Origin: Streptomyces sp. H27-H1 | GTDB taxonomy: Bacteria; Actinomycetota; Actinomycetes; Streptomycetales; Streptomycetaceae | Direction of reading: 5' to 3' | DNA: 64,000 nucleotides | NCBI RefSeq assembly: GCF_026627445.1 | Contig: NZ_JAPNLJ010000021.1 | Location: forward strand, 59,919 to 123,918 | Shown here: positions 42,528 to 50,386 of the stretch, piece by piece | How the letters are laid out: each line of letters starts with the position of its first letter | Position numbering within the stretch: the stretch's first letter is position 1 | The notes under the pieces: generated by a model | What the model saw: the letters and a program-made list of their open reading frames with translations, nothing else | What the model was told of the DNA's origin: nothing | Databases searched by the model: none | Program-made: the position numbers and the translations under genes

Positions 42528-43206
42528 GAAGGAACTGCGAACTGCTGGCAACGCCGTACTGCTCAAACGGGGACTGCACTTTCCGCCGCCATACTGCGAA
42601 CTGCTGCAACACAGGCACTGCAAGGGAACACGTCGATGAAGAAGGTTGCCGCCGTGGGTGCGGCCGTTGTGCTGGGTTGGGGTCTAAATCGCACGCCGAC
42701 AAACGCGTCAGGACCACCCCGTCCGCGATCGGTACGCCGCCCCGCCCCAAGGCCCTCCCCCGTTAACAGGAACTCGAATTCGAATTCGACCAAGCGAGGA
42801 CAGACTCCAGGCTCGTACCGGAGGCCCTCCTGACCAAAAGCATCCTGGAGCAGTACGGCTGCCGCAGTTGACCCCACCCCGTGCAGACGGTCCGGCTGCG
42901 GGAATCCGGGCCTTCGTCCTACGGCCACACGTCACCGTCCCGCCTGCGCCGCAACCGGCCCTACACGAGGCCAACCCGGGCCATCATGGGCGATTCGGGG
43001 CTCCGACCAGCAGGGGGAGGCTGGTCGGAGCCGGGCCCTGACCCAGTCGGGCGAGGTGGAATGAGGGCGTAAAAAGCGGGGGAAAGAGTCCGGCAACAGG
43101 TTCCTGGTGTCACCGGTCCTACCGAACCCCGACTGGCGGAGCACTGGGGCCACAGCATGGCGCACTGCACGTCCCGGGTAGGGGGAAACCGATATCGCCG
43201 GAGATG
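42528..43206. other. mostly gene-free stretch
   Basis: A plus-strand frame from ATG 42636 (MKKVAAVGAAVVLGWGLNRT, 65 codons, AAGGGAAC upstream) could be a small secreted peptide, but its body is arginine/proline-rich and probably noise. Contains the odd run CTCGAATTCGAATTCG at 42777, the terminator at 42999, and the 41-bp repeat at 43090-43130. Confidence 0.4.
42999..43032. terminator. terminator
   Basis: GGCTCCGACCAGC, 8-nt loop, complement; downstream of the SRPBCC gene on the minus strand. Confidence 0.75.
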
Positions 43207-43635
43207 TCAGGTGCGCAGGGCCTCGCGCTCGGCCATTGCCTGGAATTCGCCCAAATCATAGTTGGCCAGGACCGAGTCGAGGTTCGTGAGCGCGCCCAGG
43301 TGTTCGATGAAGCCCTTCGGGTCGTACTCGACCTGAAGGGTCACCCGGCTCTCATTGTCATTGAGGCGGTGGAAAGTGACCACGCCCGCGTGGTGCACCC
43401 CCTCAGTGGTGCGCCAAGCGATGCGCTCTTCGGGAATCACCTCGGCCAGCTCTGCCACGAACTCCTTGTCGGCTCCGGGCAGGGAGACCTGCCAGGCGAA
43501 GGTGGTCCCGTCGATCCGCTTGACGTGCCGGACGTGGCTGAGGAAAGAGGGCCAGCGCTCGACGTCCTGCCAAAGCGCCCAGCTCACAGAGACCGGCGCC
43601 TTGATGTCGACAGCTTCGAGCAATGAGGACGTCAT
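43207..43635 (-). CDS. SRPBCC-family polyketide cyclase/dehydrase-like protein
   Basis: 142 residues. Start strand EAVDIKAPVSVSWALWQDVE, then RWPSFLSHVRHVKRIDG and the C-terminal helix LGEFQAMAERE fit the START/SRPBCC 'coenzyme Q-binding COQ10-like' fold with a hydrophobic cavity. In Streptomyces many such stand-alone proteins are stress- or spore-associated and not tied to polyketides; no PKS genes are near. ATG 43635 has AAGGAGAAG seven bases upstream. A 22-bp palindrome lies 34 bp upstream. Confidence 0.85.
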   Translation of the reverse strand: MTSSLLEAVDIKAPVSVSWALWQDVERWPSFLSHVRHVKRIDGTTFAWQVSLPGADKEFVAELAEVIPEERIAWRTTEGVHHAGVVTFHRLNDNESRVTLQVEYDPKGFIEHLGALTNLDSVLANYDLGEFQAMAEREALRT

Positions 43636-43668
43636 GGACTTCTTCTCCTTCATGCGGGGCGACTTGTC

Positions 43669-43690
43669 CTCTCGCGGGTACCCGCGAGAG
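43669..43690. promoter_or_regulatory. 22-bp perfect palindrome upstream of SRPBCC gene
   Basis: CTCTCGCGGGT/ACCCGCGAGAG without spacer, 34-55 bp upstream of the ATG: likely a repressor site or leader hairpin. Confidence 0.65.
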
Positions 43691-44175
43691 CGGGTTTCAT
43701 CCGAGCGCACGGACATACCTGATCACTGCGGGCGGTGAACGGCGCCGCCGAGGACCGGCAGGGAACCTATGCGGTCACACCACCAGCGGGGGCTGACTAC
43801 CGTCCGGTTGCGGCGCCGGGCCGGTTGGTGCGAACGAGGACGGCTGAAGCGGCCGAAACACAATGCCCTGGTGATCGCCAGCTGCATCGACTCGCACGGC
43901 ACCCACCGCTCCGACTGCTTCAGCGTCAACACCGGCGACGCGGCCGTCGCGGAACTCGTCTCCCCCGTCGATACCCCTTACGGATTCCTCGCATCCGCGT
44001 CCCGCCGCGTCCGAAAGCCGGACTCCACCTGCCAGGACGGCAGCGGATCGTGCGGGCGGCCCCATAGTCGATCTCTCGGGCCAGCCGTAGCCAGGCGGAA
44101 CGGCTGCCCAAACCACCCAGGACCGGTCCGGCACCCAGTACGTAACCCGGCTCCGGACCTGAGCGTTGGCAACAC
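43691..44175. other. gene-free stretch
   Basis: No gene recognised; frames here lack consistent codon bias. Confidence 0.4.
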
Positions 44176-44397
44176 ATGGACAACACCAAGCACGTACTGG
44201 CCGCCCTCGCCCTCGCCGGGGCTGCCCTGACGGTCACAGGTACCGCCCACGCAGACGGCAACCCCCTCGAAGCCCCTCTCAACAGCGCTGCCGCGAACCT
44301 CACCTCTTACACCGCCACCGGAACCATCGACGGAGGCGAAGACCCCCTGCGCCCCCTCACCACCCCGGTTGAATCCCTCGGCAACAGCCTGAAGTAG
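44176..44397 (+). CDS. small secreted protein
   Basis: 73 residues. Signal peptide MDNTKHVLAALALAGAALTV with a likely cut after TAHA (residue 26), leaving a 47-residue Ser/Thr/Pro-rich peptide (GNPLEAPLNSAAANLTSYTA). No cysteines. Resembles the many small exported Streptomyces peptides with unknown roles. ATG 44176. Confidence 0.65.
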   Translation: MDNTKHVLAALALAGAALTVTGTAHADGNPLEAPLNSAAANLTSYTATGTIDGGEDPLRPLTTPVESLGNSLK

Positions 44398-45169
44398 AGC
44401 CCACACAGCACCGTCGGCACACCACTCACCCGTCGAAGCGCACTTCAGCGGATCGCCCCTGCCGTCCCTCCCCCAAGGCCCGCACCCCGACGGCCTACTG
44501 ACCGACCCTGCGGCTGGCACCCTCGCCTTGAGTACCTGTGCACGGATGGGTGAGCCCTCCATGGCAGCCGAGGGTGTCGGCTCGCCACCGACGCGCACGG
44601 CTCGGCCTGCGAGCCCGGCCTTCCGGGCCTGAGCGGCGTCGTGCGGGGCCGTCGCTCCGGCGGCGGGCGTGGAGTCTTCGGGCCCCGACTGGGTGAGTGG
44701 GCCGACCGTGGACGCGGGCCTGCCGGCCCTCGCCATCATCCTGCTGCGGCGGAACCGACGGGGCTGAAGTTCGGGATCGTGGTCACGGGCGAGGGTCGCC
44801 GTGGCCCCTCGGCGGGTACTCCCGGCCGGGCAGTTCAGCGGCGCCGAACAACACGATCCGCTCGCACACGAACCGGACCCATTCCACGGGAGCCCGGCAC
44901 CCTTGACTGCCTCAAGATGCTCGGCGATCCAATGGGTCTTCCACACCGTGATCGGCGCGGGCGCGGTCTGTCCGACGGAGGAGTACGGCTCGACCGCACC
45001 CGGCGACTGGGACGTTGCACCGCGTGCGACATCGGAAGACCAAAACGGACCCGCAGCCCGCCTGCCTGCCCGGACGCGGCGGCAGCCTGGGGCCGGCGCA
45101 GTTCCGAGTCCGTGCCCGGATAAACAGACGGCCACGCCTCTGGTCGGCGTCCTCGATACCGGTTGCCGA

Positions 45170-45224
45170 GTTCGATTACCTCTTTGCTCCGAGGTCGAAA
45201 ATCTGCAATGGCCATAGTAGACAT
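45170..45224 (-). pseudogene. 5' copy of the 42-residue leader frame
   Basis: The minus strand starts ATGTCTACT and encodes MSTMAIADFRPRSKEVIELG, aligned without gaps to the first 20 codons at 24852; the upstream GAGAAACCATA and CACCATC blocks also match. Downstream similarity stops, so the gene that should follow is gone. Confidence 0.5.
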
Positions 45225-45247
45225 TAGATGGTGACTTAGCTATGGTT

Positions 45248-45282
45248 TCTCTGCCAGCCCAACGAGACCGGGGGCTGGCAGA
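45248..45282. repeat. 12-11-12 hairpin upstream of the leader copy
   Basis: CTCTGCCAGCCC and complement, 24 bp before the ATG of the leader copy on the minus strand. Confidence 0.6.
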
Positions 45283-45500
45283 GGCAAACCACCAGGCCCA
45301 GTAGACGTGGTTGAAGTGCGTGGAGCGGTGCGGTGGTGACCCTTCGAAGCCCGGGCGCAAGGGGAGGCGAGGTGCGTCCCCAGACAGGGACAGCTCCGGC
45401 GCCCTACGCCTGGCACTCATCCGACTTGCCCGGTCTCCCTCATCGACTCCCAACAGCCGCTGGGAGGGCGCGGTTTGCTCTGCTGGAAGGAAAGGGCGGT

Positions 45501-45824
45501 ATGTCCATGGAGTCGCCGCGGGTGGTGGTGCGGTCCGAGGGCGACGGTGTGTCCGTGCTCGTCTGTTCCGGGGAGTTCGACCTGGACACCGCGGGCGTGC
45601 TGCGGGCAGCCTGCGAGAGGGCGAGCGCTGCGGAAATTTTGGTGCTGGACGTCGCCCAGGTGGGCTTCGCCGACTCGACCTTCCTCAACTTGCTGCTCAA
45701 GTTGCGCAAGTCCCGTCGCCTGGTACTGATCGGCCCGCTATCGGAGCAGCTGCTGCGACTGCTGGAGATGACCGGCACGCTGGCCTTGTTCGAGATCCGC
45801 GAGAACGCCCCAGAAGCTCCCTGA
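45501..45824 (+). CDS. STAS-domain anti-sigma factor antagonist
   Basis: 107 residues starting MSMESPRVVVRSEGDGVSVL at ATG 45501, with GGAAGGAAAGG upstream. Strand/helix pattern CSGEFDLDTAGVLRAACERA and phosphorylation loop VLDVAQVGFADSTFLNLLLK, with the serine in ADST. Typical SpoIIAA/RsbV-like switch protein. Convergent with the RsbW-like gene at 46030, its most obvious partner, across a small terminator. Confidence 0.9.
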   Translation: MSMESPRVVVRSEGDGVSVLVCSGEFDLDTAGVLRAACERASAAEILVLDVAQVGFADSTFLNLLLKLRKSRRLVLIGPLSEQLLRLLEMTGTLALFEIRENAPEAP

Positions 45825-45888
45825 GCCGGTCACTACGCCCTCGTGCCCGCCACCGAGGCGACCGGTCGGCGGCCGGCACGAGGAGCCA

Positions 45889-45945
45889 TTCTGGAGAGCG
45901 TTCTGGAGAGCGTGACCGCCACCGCGCTTCCTTGAGTGCGGTGGC
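45889..45945. terminator. 12-bp tandem repeat and small terminator
   Basis: TTCTGGAGAGCG occurs twice in tandem (45889-45912). It is followed by GCCACCGC-N12-GCGGTGGC (45918-45945), placed between the convergent STAS and ATPase genes. Confidence 0.6.
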
Positions 45946-46029
45946 CTCAACAAGGAGGGGCGACTGGCCCGCATCACTCCGCAATTCCAGCACCCTGTCA
46001 CGGGAACGGGCACGCCGGATGCAGGAGAG

Positions 46030-46455
46030 TTACAGGAGGGCGAGGTCTGCGGTGATCTGTTTGCCGGAGCCGTGGGGTGTGACGGTGACGAGGTCGGCGA
46101 GGCTCTGGACCAGGGGCCAGCCGTAGCCACCGATCCGGAGCCCAGGGGCAGTGGCGGTCCGGGCGACCGGGTACACCGGATTGTGGTCAGCAACCAGCAC
46201 ACGCAGTGCACCGCCGTGAATGTCCGCACCGAAGGCGCTCAGGCCGCCGCCGTGACGGATCGCGTTGGTGACGAGCTCCGAGGTGATCATCAGCGCGTCG
46301 GTCACCACACGGCGATCCGGGGAGAACCCGAACTGGTGGAGCAGCGCGGCGACTGCGGCCCTGGCAGCGGCCGCCGTCAGGGGAAGCGGCTGCGTCGAGG
46401 CTTCTGGGGCGGGTGGCTTCCCGTCCACTTCTCCGTCCCCATGTGTCCGTTTCAT
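46030..46455 (-). CDS. RsbW-like ATP-binding protein
   Basis: 141-residue HATPase_c_2 domain. N-box ITSELVTNAIRHGGG is intact, the G1 box reads VLVADHNPVYP and the G2 box IGGYGWPLVQSL; the second glycine pattern (GGYGW) differs slightly from the GGFGW of the two other ATPases in the window. Likely STAS-protein kinase/anti-sigma type regulator. Lies between STAS genes at 45501 and 46573. ATG 46455. Confidence 0.87.
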   Translation of the reverse strand: MKRTHGDGEVDGKPPAPEASTQPLPLTAAAARAAVAALLHQFGFSPDRRVVTDALMITSELVTNAIRHGGGLSAFGADIHGGALRVLVADHNPVYPVARTATAPGLRIGGYGWPLVQSLADLVTVTPHGSGKQITADLALL

Positions 46456-46572
46456 GTCCCTCGTCTACCCGGTAACGAGCCAAAACCCCCGTGATTCTCA
46501 CACAGCACCCCGACAGCACGGCCCGCGGAAACTTACCGCCGGTGTCGTACGGACCCTGCGCCACCCTGCGGG

Positions 46573-46881
46573 TCAGGGCCGGAGTGCGTCCTCGACGCTC
46601 GGGCGCAGGTCGAACAGCTGGTCTGCTCCGGTCAGCTCGAGGAGCCGGGTGAGCTGGTGCTGGGGGGCGGCAATCCTCAGGTCGGTGGTGTGGTGGAGCT
46701 GGATCAGGAGGTTGAGGAAGGAGGAGTCGGCGAAGGTGAGGGCTGAGGCGTCGAGGACGACGGTGCGGTGGCTTGCGGCAGCGGCGGACAGCTGGTCCGC
46801 GATCGGTTGCAGGGTGTCCATGTCGTACTCGTCCACGGCGGTCACGACCGCGGTGTCCTGCCGGTCATACGTCTCGTCCAT
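46573..46881 (-). CDS. STAS-domain anti-sigma factor antagonist
   Basis: 102 residues from ATG 46881 (an upstream GTG/ATG would add nine). Phosphorylation loop VVLDASALTFADSSFLNLLI with serine in ADSS; the downstream helix QHQLTRLLELTGADQLFDL matches the tail of the STAS protein at 8247 (NHQLQRLLEMTG). Switch protein of the RsbV/BldG class. Same strand as the ATPase at 46030, 117 bp apart, so the pair may be one unit. Confidence 0.87.
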   Translation of the reverse strand: MDETYDRQDTAVVTAVDEYDMDTLQPIADQLSAAAASHRTVVLDASALTFADSSFLNLLIQLHHTTDLRIAAPQHQLTRLLELTGADQLFDLRPSVEDALRP

Positions 46882-47080
46882 GGCCACAGCATGCCAGCCC
46901 ATGTGCATATGCGGACACCTTGCGTGCCCCTGCCGGGCCCGGTTCAGGGAACGCCGCCCCTGCGTGCTGCCGGTGGAGCTCGCGTTCGCGGTGACCGAGG
47001 TCCTCGAACTGGACCCTTTCGCATGTGGTGCGCCTGTCCGTCCGAGCGGCCCCGTGCAGGGGGGCCTGGCCTCGAGGGGA

Positions 47081-47440
47081 TCAGCTCGCCGGCGAGGTGG
47101 CCCAGGCCTTTTCGGCGTCCTCGACGGTGGAATAGGCAGGGAAGACCTGCTCCAGGCCGACGATGTGGAAGATCCGGCGAACTCGGTCGGGGACGGCGAT
47201 CAGAACGATGGCGGCGTGGGCGGCCACTGCGTGGTTTCGGGCGGCGATGAGGACAGTGATGCCGCTGGAGTCGCAGAAGGTGAGGCCGCCCAAGTCGACG
47301 AGGAGTTGCTGGCCGGCATCGATGGTGAGGCCTCGGAGGATTTCGCTGACTTGGGGAGCGCTGTGGTGGTCCAGCTCTCCGGCCATTTCGATGACGGGAC
47401 CGCAGGGGAGGGTGCGTGTGTGGACGCTCAGCTGTGTCAC
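47081..47440 (-). CDS. STAS-domain protein of the rsbQP operon
   Basis: 119 residues from GTG 47440, which overlaps the phosphatase stop codon in a GTGA. Typical loop LLVDLGGLTFCDSSGITVLI (serine in DSS) and first motif IEMAGELDHHSAP. As the third gene of a coupled hydrolase-phosphatase-STAS operon it is the natural substrate of the phosphatase: dephosphorylation would let it bind and sequester an RsbW-like ATPase (inference from the RsbP/RsbV scheme of Bacillus). Confidence 0.9.
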   Translation of the reverse strand: MTQLSVHTRTLPCGPVIEMAGELDHHSAPQVSEILRGLTIDAGQQLLVDLGGLTFCDSSGITVLIAARNHAVAAHAAIVLIAVPDRVRRIFHIVGLEQVFPAYSTVEDAEKAWATSPAS

Positions 47441-48705
47441 TGCTGCCCTTCACGTTCGGGTCGGGGCACGCTGACGGCCAGGAGGGCGGTGTCGTCGTCC
47501 ACTCCGGTGCCGAGGGTGTCGAGGAGGGTACGGATCGCGGCGATGGTGTCCCGGGCGGTGGTGGGGGCCAGGTCACGGCCGAATTCGAGGAGAGCTTCAT
47601 CGCCGTAGCGGTCGCCGGCGCTGGTGCCGTCGGTGTGGGCCTCGGTGAGGCCGTCGGTGTGCAGGAGGAGGGTGTCGCCGGGGCCGAGGTGGACGGCGGT
47701 GGTGGCGATGTGGGCGTCGGGCAGTACGCCGATGAGCTGGCCACCCGGGGTGGGCAGGTATTCGGCAGTGCCGTCGGCGCGCATCAACAGGGCCGGCGGG
47801 TGTCCGCCGCTGGCCAGGGTGACCTGGTAGCCGTGTTCGGCGTCGGGGGTGAGCAGTCCGTAGACGACGGTGCAGAACCGCGGGTCGTGGCCGTTGTACT
47901 CGTGATTGAGGACGGTATTGAGGTTACTGAGGACGGCGGCCGGATCGGGGTCGTAGACCGCGGCGGCGCGCAGGGTGTAGCGGGCCAGGGAGGTGACGAC
48001 CGCGGCCTCGGCCCCCTTGCCGCACACATCGCCCAGGAACATGCCCCAGGACCCGCCGGTGAGGGGGAACAGGTCGTAGAAGTCACCGCCGACCTCGTCG
48101 ATGGAGGCGACGTGGTAGTGCGCGGCGACGTTCAGGCCGGGGACGTTCGCCAGGGCGGACGGCAGCAGCGTCTTCTGCAGCGTGGTGGTCAGCTGCTGCA
48201 GGCGCTCGCGTTCACGGTCGGACTCCCGGTGGGCGCGCAGGAGCTCCTCTTCATAGGCGCGCCGGTCGCGGGCGTCGAAGACGGTGGTTCGGATCAACAG
48301 CGGCTCGCCGTCACCACCGGTCTTGACCGTGGAAGTCACCAGGACCGGTAGCCGGGTGCCGCCGGCGGATTTGAGCTCCAGGGCAATGCCGCTGATCTCG
48401 CCCTGCATGAGGAGCAGCGGCGCCAAATGCGTCTCGTAGTAGATCCGACCACCGACAGTGAGGAGGTCGGAGAAGCTCTTGCGGCCTACCAGGTCTCCCC
48501 GCTCATACCCCAGCCAGGTCAGCAGTGTTCCGTTGACCTTGGCGATCTGTCCGTCCAGGAGCGTGGAGAGATAGCCGCACGGGGCGTTCTCGTAGAGGTC
48601 CTCCGCACTGTCCTCCAGTAGTGCGGAGAACAGCGCGGAATCATTGCCCGCTCGGTCCCCGGATACGCCGTCGCTGTCCTGATCGCCGTCGGTGGCGCAC
48701 ATCAT
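47437..48705 (-). CDS. rsbP: PAS-SpoIIE phosphatase (RsbP-like)
   Basis: 422 residues. An N-terminal PAS domain at about 40-150 (LYENAPCGYLSTLLDGQIAK, LLTWLGYERGDLVGR, YYETHLAPLLLMQGE) is joined by a coiled-coil linker (RAHRESDRERERLQQLTTTL) to a PP2C/SpoIIE phosphatase domain at about 200-420 (DEVGGDFYDLF, LGDVCGKGAEAA, LASGGHPPALL, HTDGLTEA, DDTALLAVSV) with the metal-binding aspartates in place. This is the domain order of B. subtilis RsbP, which dephosphorylates RsbV on energy stress. Start ATG 48705 overlaps the upstream stop (ATGA); GTGA links it to the downstream STAS gene. Confidence 0.92.
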   Translation of the reverse strand: MMCATDGDQDSDGVSGDRAGNDSALFSALLEDSAEDLYENAPCGYLSTLLDGQIAKVNGTLLTWLGYERGDLVGRKSFSDLLTVGGRIYYETHLAPLLLMQGEISGIALELKSAGGTRLPVLVTSTVKTGGDGEPLLIRTTVFDARDRRAYEEELLRAHRESDRERERLQQLTTTLQKTLLPSALANVPGLNVAAHYHVASIDEVGGDFYDLFPLTGGSWGMFLGDVCGKGAEAAVVTSLARYTLRAAAVYDPDPAAVLSNLNTVLNHEYNGHDPRFCTVVYGLLTPDAEHGYQVTLASGGHPPALLMRADGTAEYLPTPGGQLIGVLPDAHIATTAVHLGPGDTLLLHTDGLTEAHTDGTSAGDRYGDEALLEFGRDLAPTTARDTIAAIRTLLDTLGTGVDDDTALLAVSVPRPEREGQQ

Positions 48706-49511
48706 CGCAGCGTCCCTGCAAACCCGGCGATCGCCTCGACGGTCTCTTCGGGGGCACTGAGCTGGGGGCAGTGTCCGGTGGCGTTCAGGGTGACGAGCCG
48801 GCTGCCGTTGATCTGCGCGTGGACGAAGGCGCCCACCTCCGGCGGTGCGATCGCGTCGTTGGAGCACTCGACGATCAGGGTCGGGACTTCTACCTTCGAC
48901 AGGTCGGCGCGGTTGTCGGACAGGAACGTCACACGGGCGAAGACCCTGGCGATGGCCGGGTCGGTGGCACAGAAACTGGTGGTCAGCTCCTCGCCCAGCT
49001 CCGGACGCTCCGGGTTCCCCATGATCACCGGGGCCATCGCCCCCGACCACCCGAGGTAGTTCGCGTCCAGGGATTCGAGGAGCTCGTCGATGTCCCCGGC
49101 GCTGAACCCGCCCCGGTATCCGGTGGCGGGGTCGTCGATGAAGCACGGCGAGGGGGCCAGCAGGACCAGGCCCGCGAAGTACCCGGGCTCCCGCGCGGCG
49201 GCCAGTACACCCATCATGGCGCTCACCGAGTGACCCACGAACGTGACCGGGCCGAGGTCGAGGTCGCGGCAGATCTCGAGCACGTCCTCGACGTAACCGT
49301 CGAGGCTGGAGTACCGCTTTTTGCTCCACGCGGACAGATCCGAGCGGCCGGAGCCCACGTGGTCGAAGACGACTACACGAAAGTCTTGTTCCAGTACTGG
49401 AACCACGAGACGCCACAGGTTCTGATCGCACCCGAAACCGTGCGCCAGCATCACCACCGGGCCATCCGCCCGCCCCGACACCCTCACGCGATTCCTGCTA
49501 CGCACATCCAT
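48702..49511 (-). CDS. rsbQ: RsbQ-like alpha/beta hydrolase
   Basis: 269-residue alpha/beta hydrolase of the RsbQ/KAI2/D14 family. Oxyanion region HGFGCDQNLW, nucleophile GHSVSAMMG (Ser near residue 95), acid in CSNDAIAPP, catalytic His in TGHCPQLSAP: the GHSVSAM and GHCPxLS forms are characteristic of RsbQ. RsbQ is required for RsbP to sense energy stress in Bacillus, apparently by making or carrying a small ligand for the PAS domain. Here it is the first gene of a coupled operon with the RsbP-like phosphatase, the strongest support for the assignment. ATG 49511. Confidence 0.92.
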   Translation of the reverse strand: MDVRSRNRVRVSGRADGPVVMLAHGFGCDQNLWRLVVPVLEQDFRVVVFDHVGSGRSDLSAWSKKRYSSLDGYVEDVLEICRDLDLGPVTFVGHSVSAMMGVLAAAREPGYFAGLVLLAPSPCFIDDPATGYRGGFSAGDIDELLESLDANYLGWSGAMAPVIMGNPERPELGEELTTSFCATDPAIARVFARVTFLSDNRADLSKVEVPTLIVECSNDAIAPPEVGAFVHAQINGSRLVTLNATGHCPQLSAPEETVEAIAGFAGTLR

Positions 49512-49976
49512 GCATCACATCCTCGCAGAAGCGCCTGAGAGCAAGACGGCGCCCCGGAACCGCGAATCCCCCACCAGGCGATTCGCACGAGAGCCAACAC
49601 CTCAGCGACCGCAGCATCGGGCGCCCTCGCACAGCGAGAACATCGGTCGTCGGCACGCTTCCCGGCGGCGGGGCCAGAAGAGGCTTCGTGCGCAGGAAGC
49701 GGCCCTCGTGCTCCCTGCTCCCGTCCGCCGTCGCGGTGACCATGCCTGTGGGATGCCGGATCAGGCATGGCCGGCCGCGTTGAGCCGGTTCGTCGGCGTG
49801 GGGAGCAGGGCCTGGAGTGGATCCAACACCAAAGGGTGACTTTGTGTCACGGTGGCGTTACGGGAGCCCTGCTCAGCGGCTGGGGCCCCTAACGTCAGAG
49901 GCCTGACCCGCCACCGCCACCACGACGTCTCCTTCACCAGACGGCGTCTCCTTCACCAGACAGGACGTGCCCCGCC
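49512..49976. other. promoter region with conserved upstream element
   Basis: No gene. Bases 49828-49927 carry the element shared with 9607-9700 (ACCAAAGGGTGAC, GTGTCACGG, GGGGCCCCT, ACGTC) and lead into the lamin-tail gene; this is its natural position. Confidence 0.55.
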
Positions 49977-50310
49977 GTGCTCATGCCCCGCGCCCGCCAC
50001 CTCGTCGCCGGCGCCGCCATCACCGCCGCAGCCCTGCTGCTGCTCCTGATCCCCGGCCAGGGCCACGCCGCCGGAACCCTGCGCGTCTCGAAGATCTGGT
50101 ACGACTCCCCCGGCAGCGACACCGGAACGAATGCCTCGCTCAACGCTGACTGGGTTCAGGCCGCCAAGGGCACCACTGCCACGGTGAGCCGCAAGGGCTG
50201 GACGTTGACCGACGCCGCCTGCCACACCGTCCCCACCTCACCGTGGAGCCCGGCAAGACCGTCACCGTGAGAGCAGGGAAGGGCACCCCGCGCCTCAGGT
50301 CGTCGCGATG
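49977..50310 (+). pseudogene. secreted lamin-tail-domain protein, frameshifted
   Basis: GTG 49977 starts a signal peptide (RHLVAGAAITAAALLLLLIP, cut after GHA) followed by AAGTLRVSKIWYDSPGSDTG and GWTLTDAA, the first strands of a lamin-tail domain. At about 50225 the frame breaks: the next strand LTVEPGKTVTVRAGKGT is in another phase, and homology ends by 50290. Family members are about 150 residues and secreted. A second fragment is at 33.6 kb. Confidence 0.8.
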
Positions 50311-50386
50311 TTCAACGCCTCCCGTGCCCTTCCGCGGACCGGGCAGGCGAAAGGACACGCGGTGTGAAGGCCGGCAGGGAGGGCAG

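Larger units (their letters stand above)
44398..45500. other. long degraded stretch
   Basis: No intact gene in about 1.1 kb. Contains the partial repeat of the small leader frame at 45170-45224 and the hairpin at 45248-45282. Confidence 0.45.

Noticed and set aside
42636..42833. Small secreted peptide MKKVAAVGAAVVLGWG
   Set aside because: Start and hydrophobic stretch look right but the remaining residues are Arg/Pro-rich without a cleavage context; mentioned only in the regional note.
43207..43635. SRPBCC protein as a polyketide cyclase of an antibiotic cluster
   Set aside because: No polyketide synthase or tailoring genes nearby; stand-alone members are common.
44500..44700. Minus-strand GGEPTPSAAMEGSPIRA resembling an IS5-type transposase segment (GREPTPSAAVIDSQ)
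   Set aside because: The catalytic aspartate motif is absent and the similarity covers fewer than 20 residues, so it could be chance.
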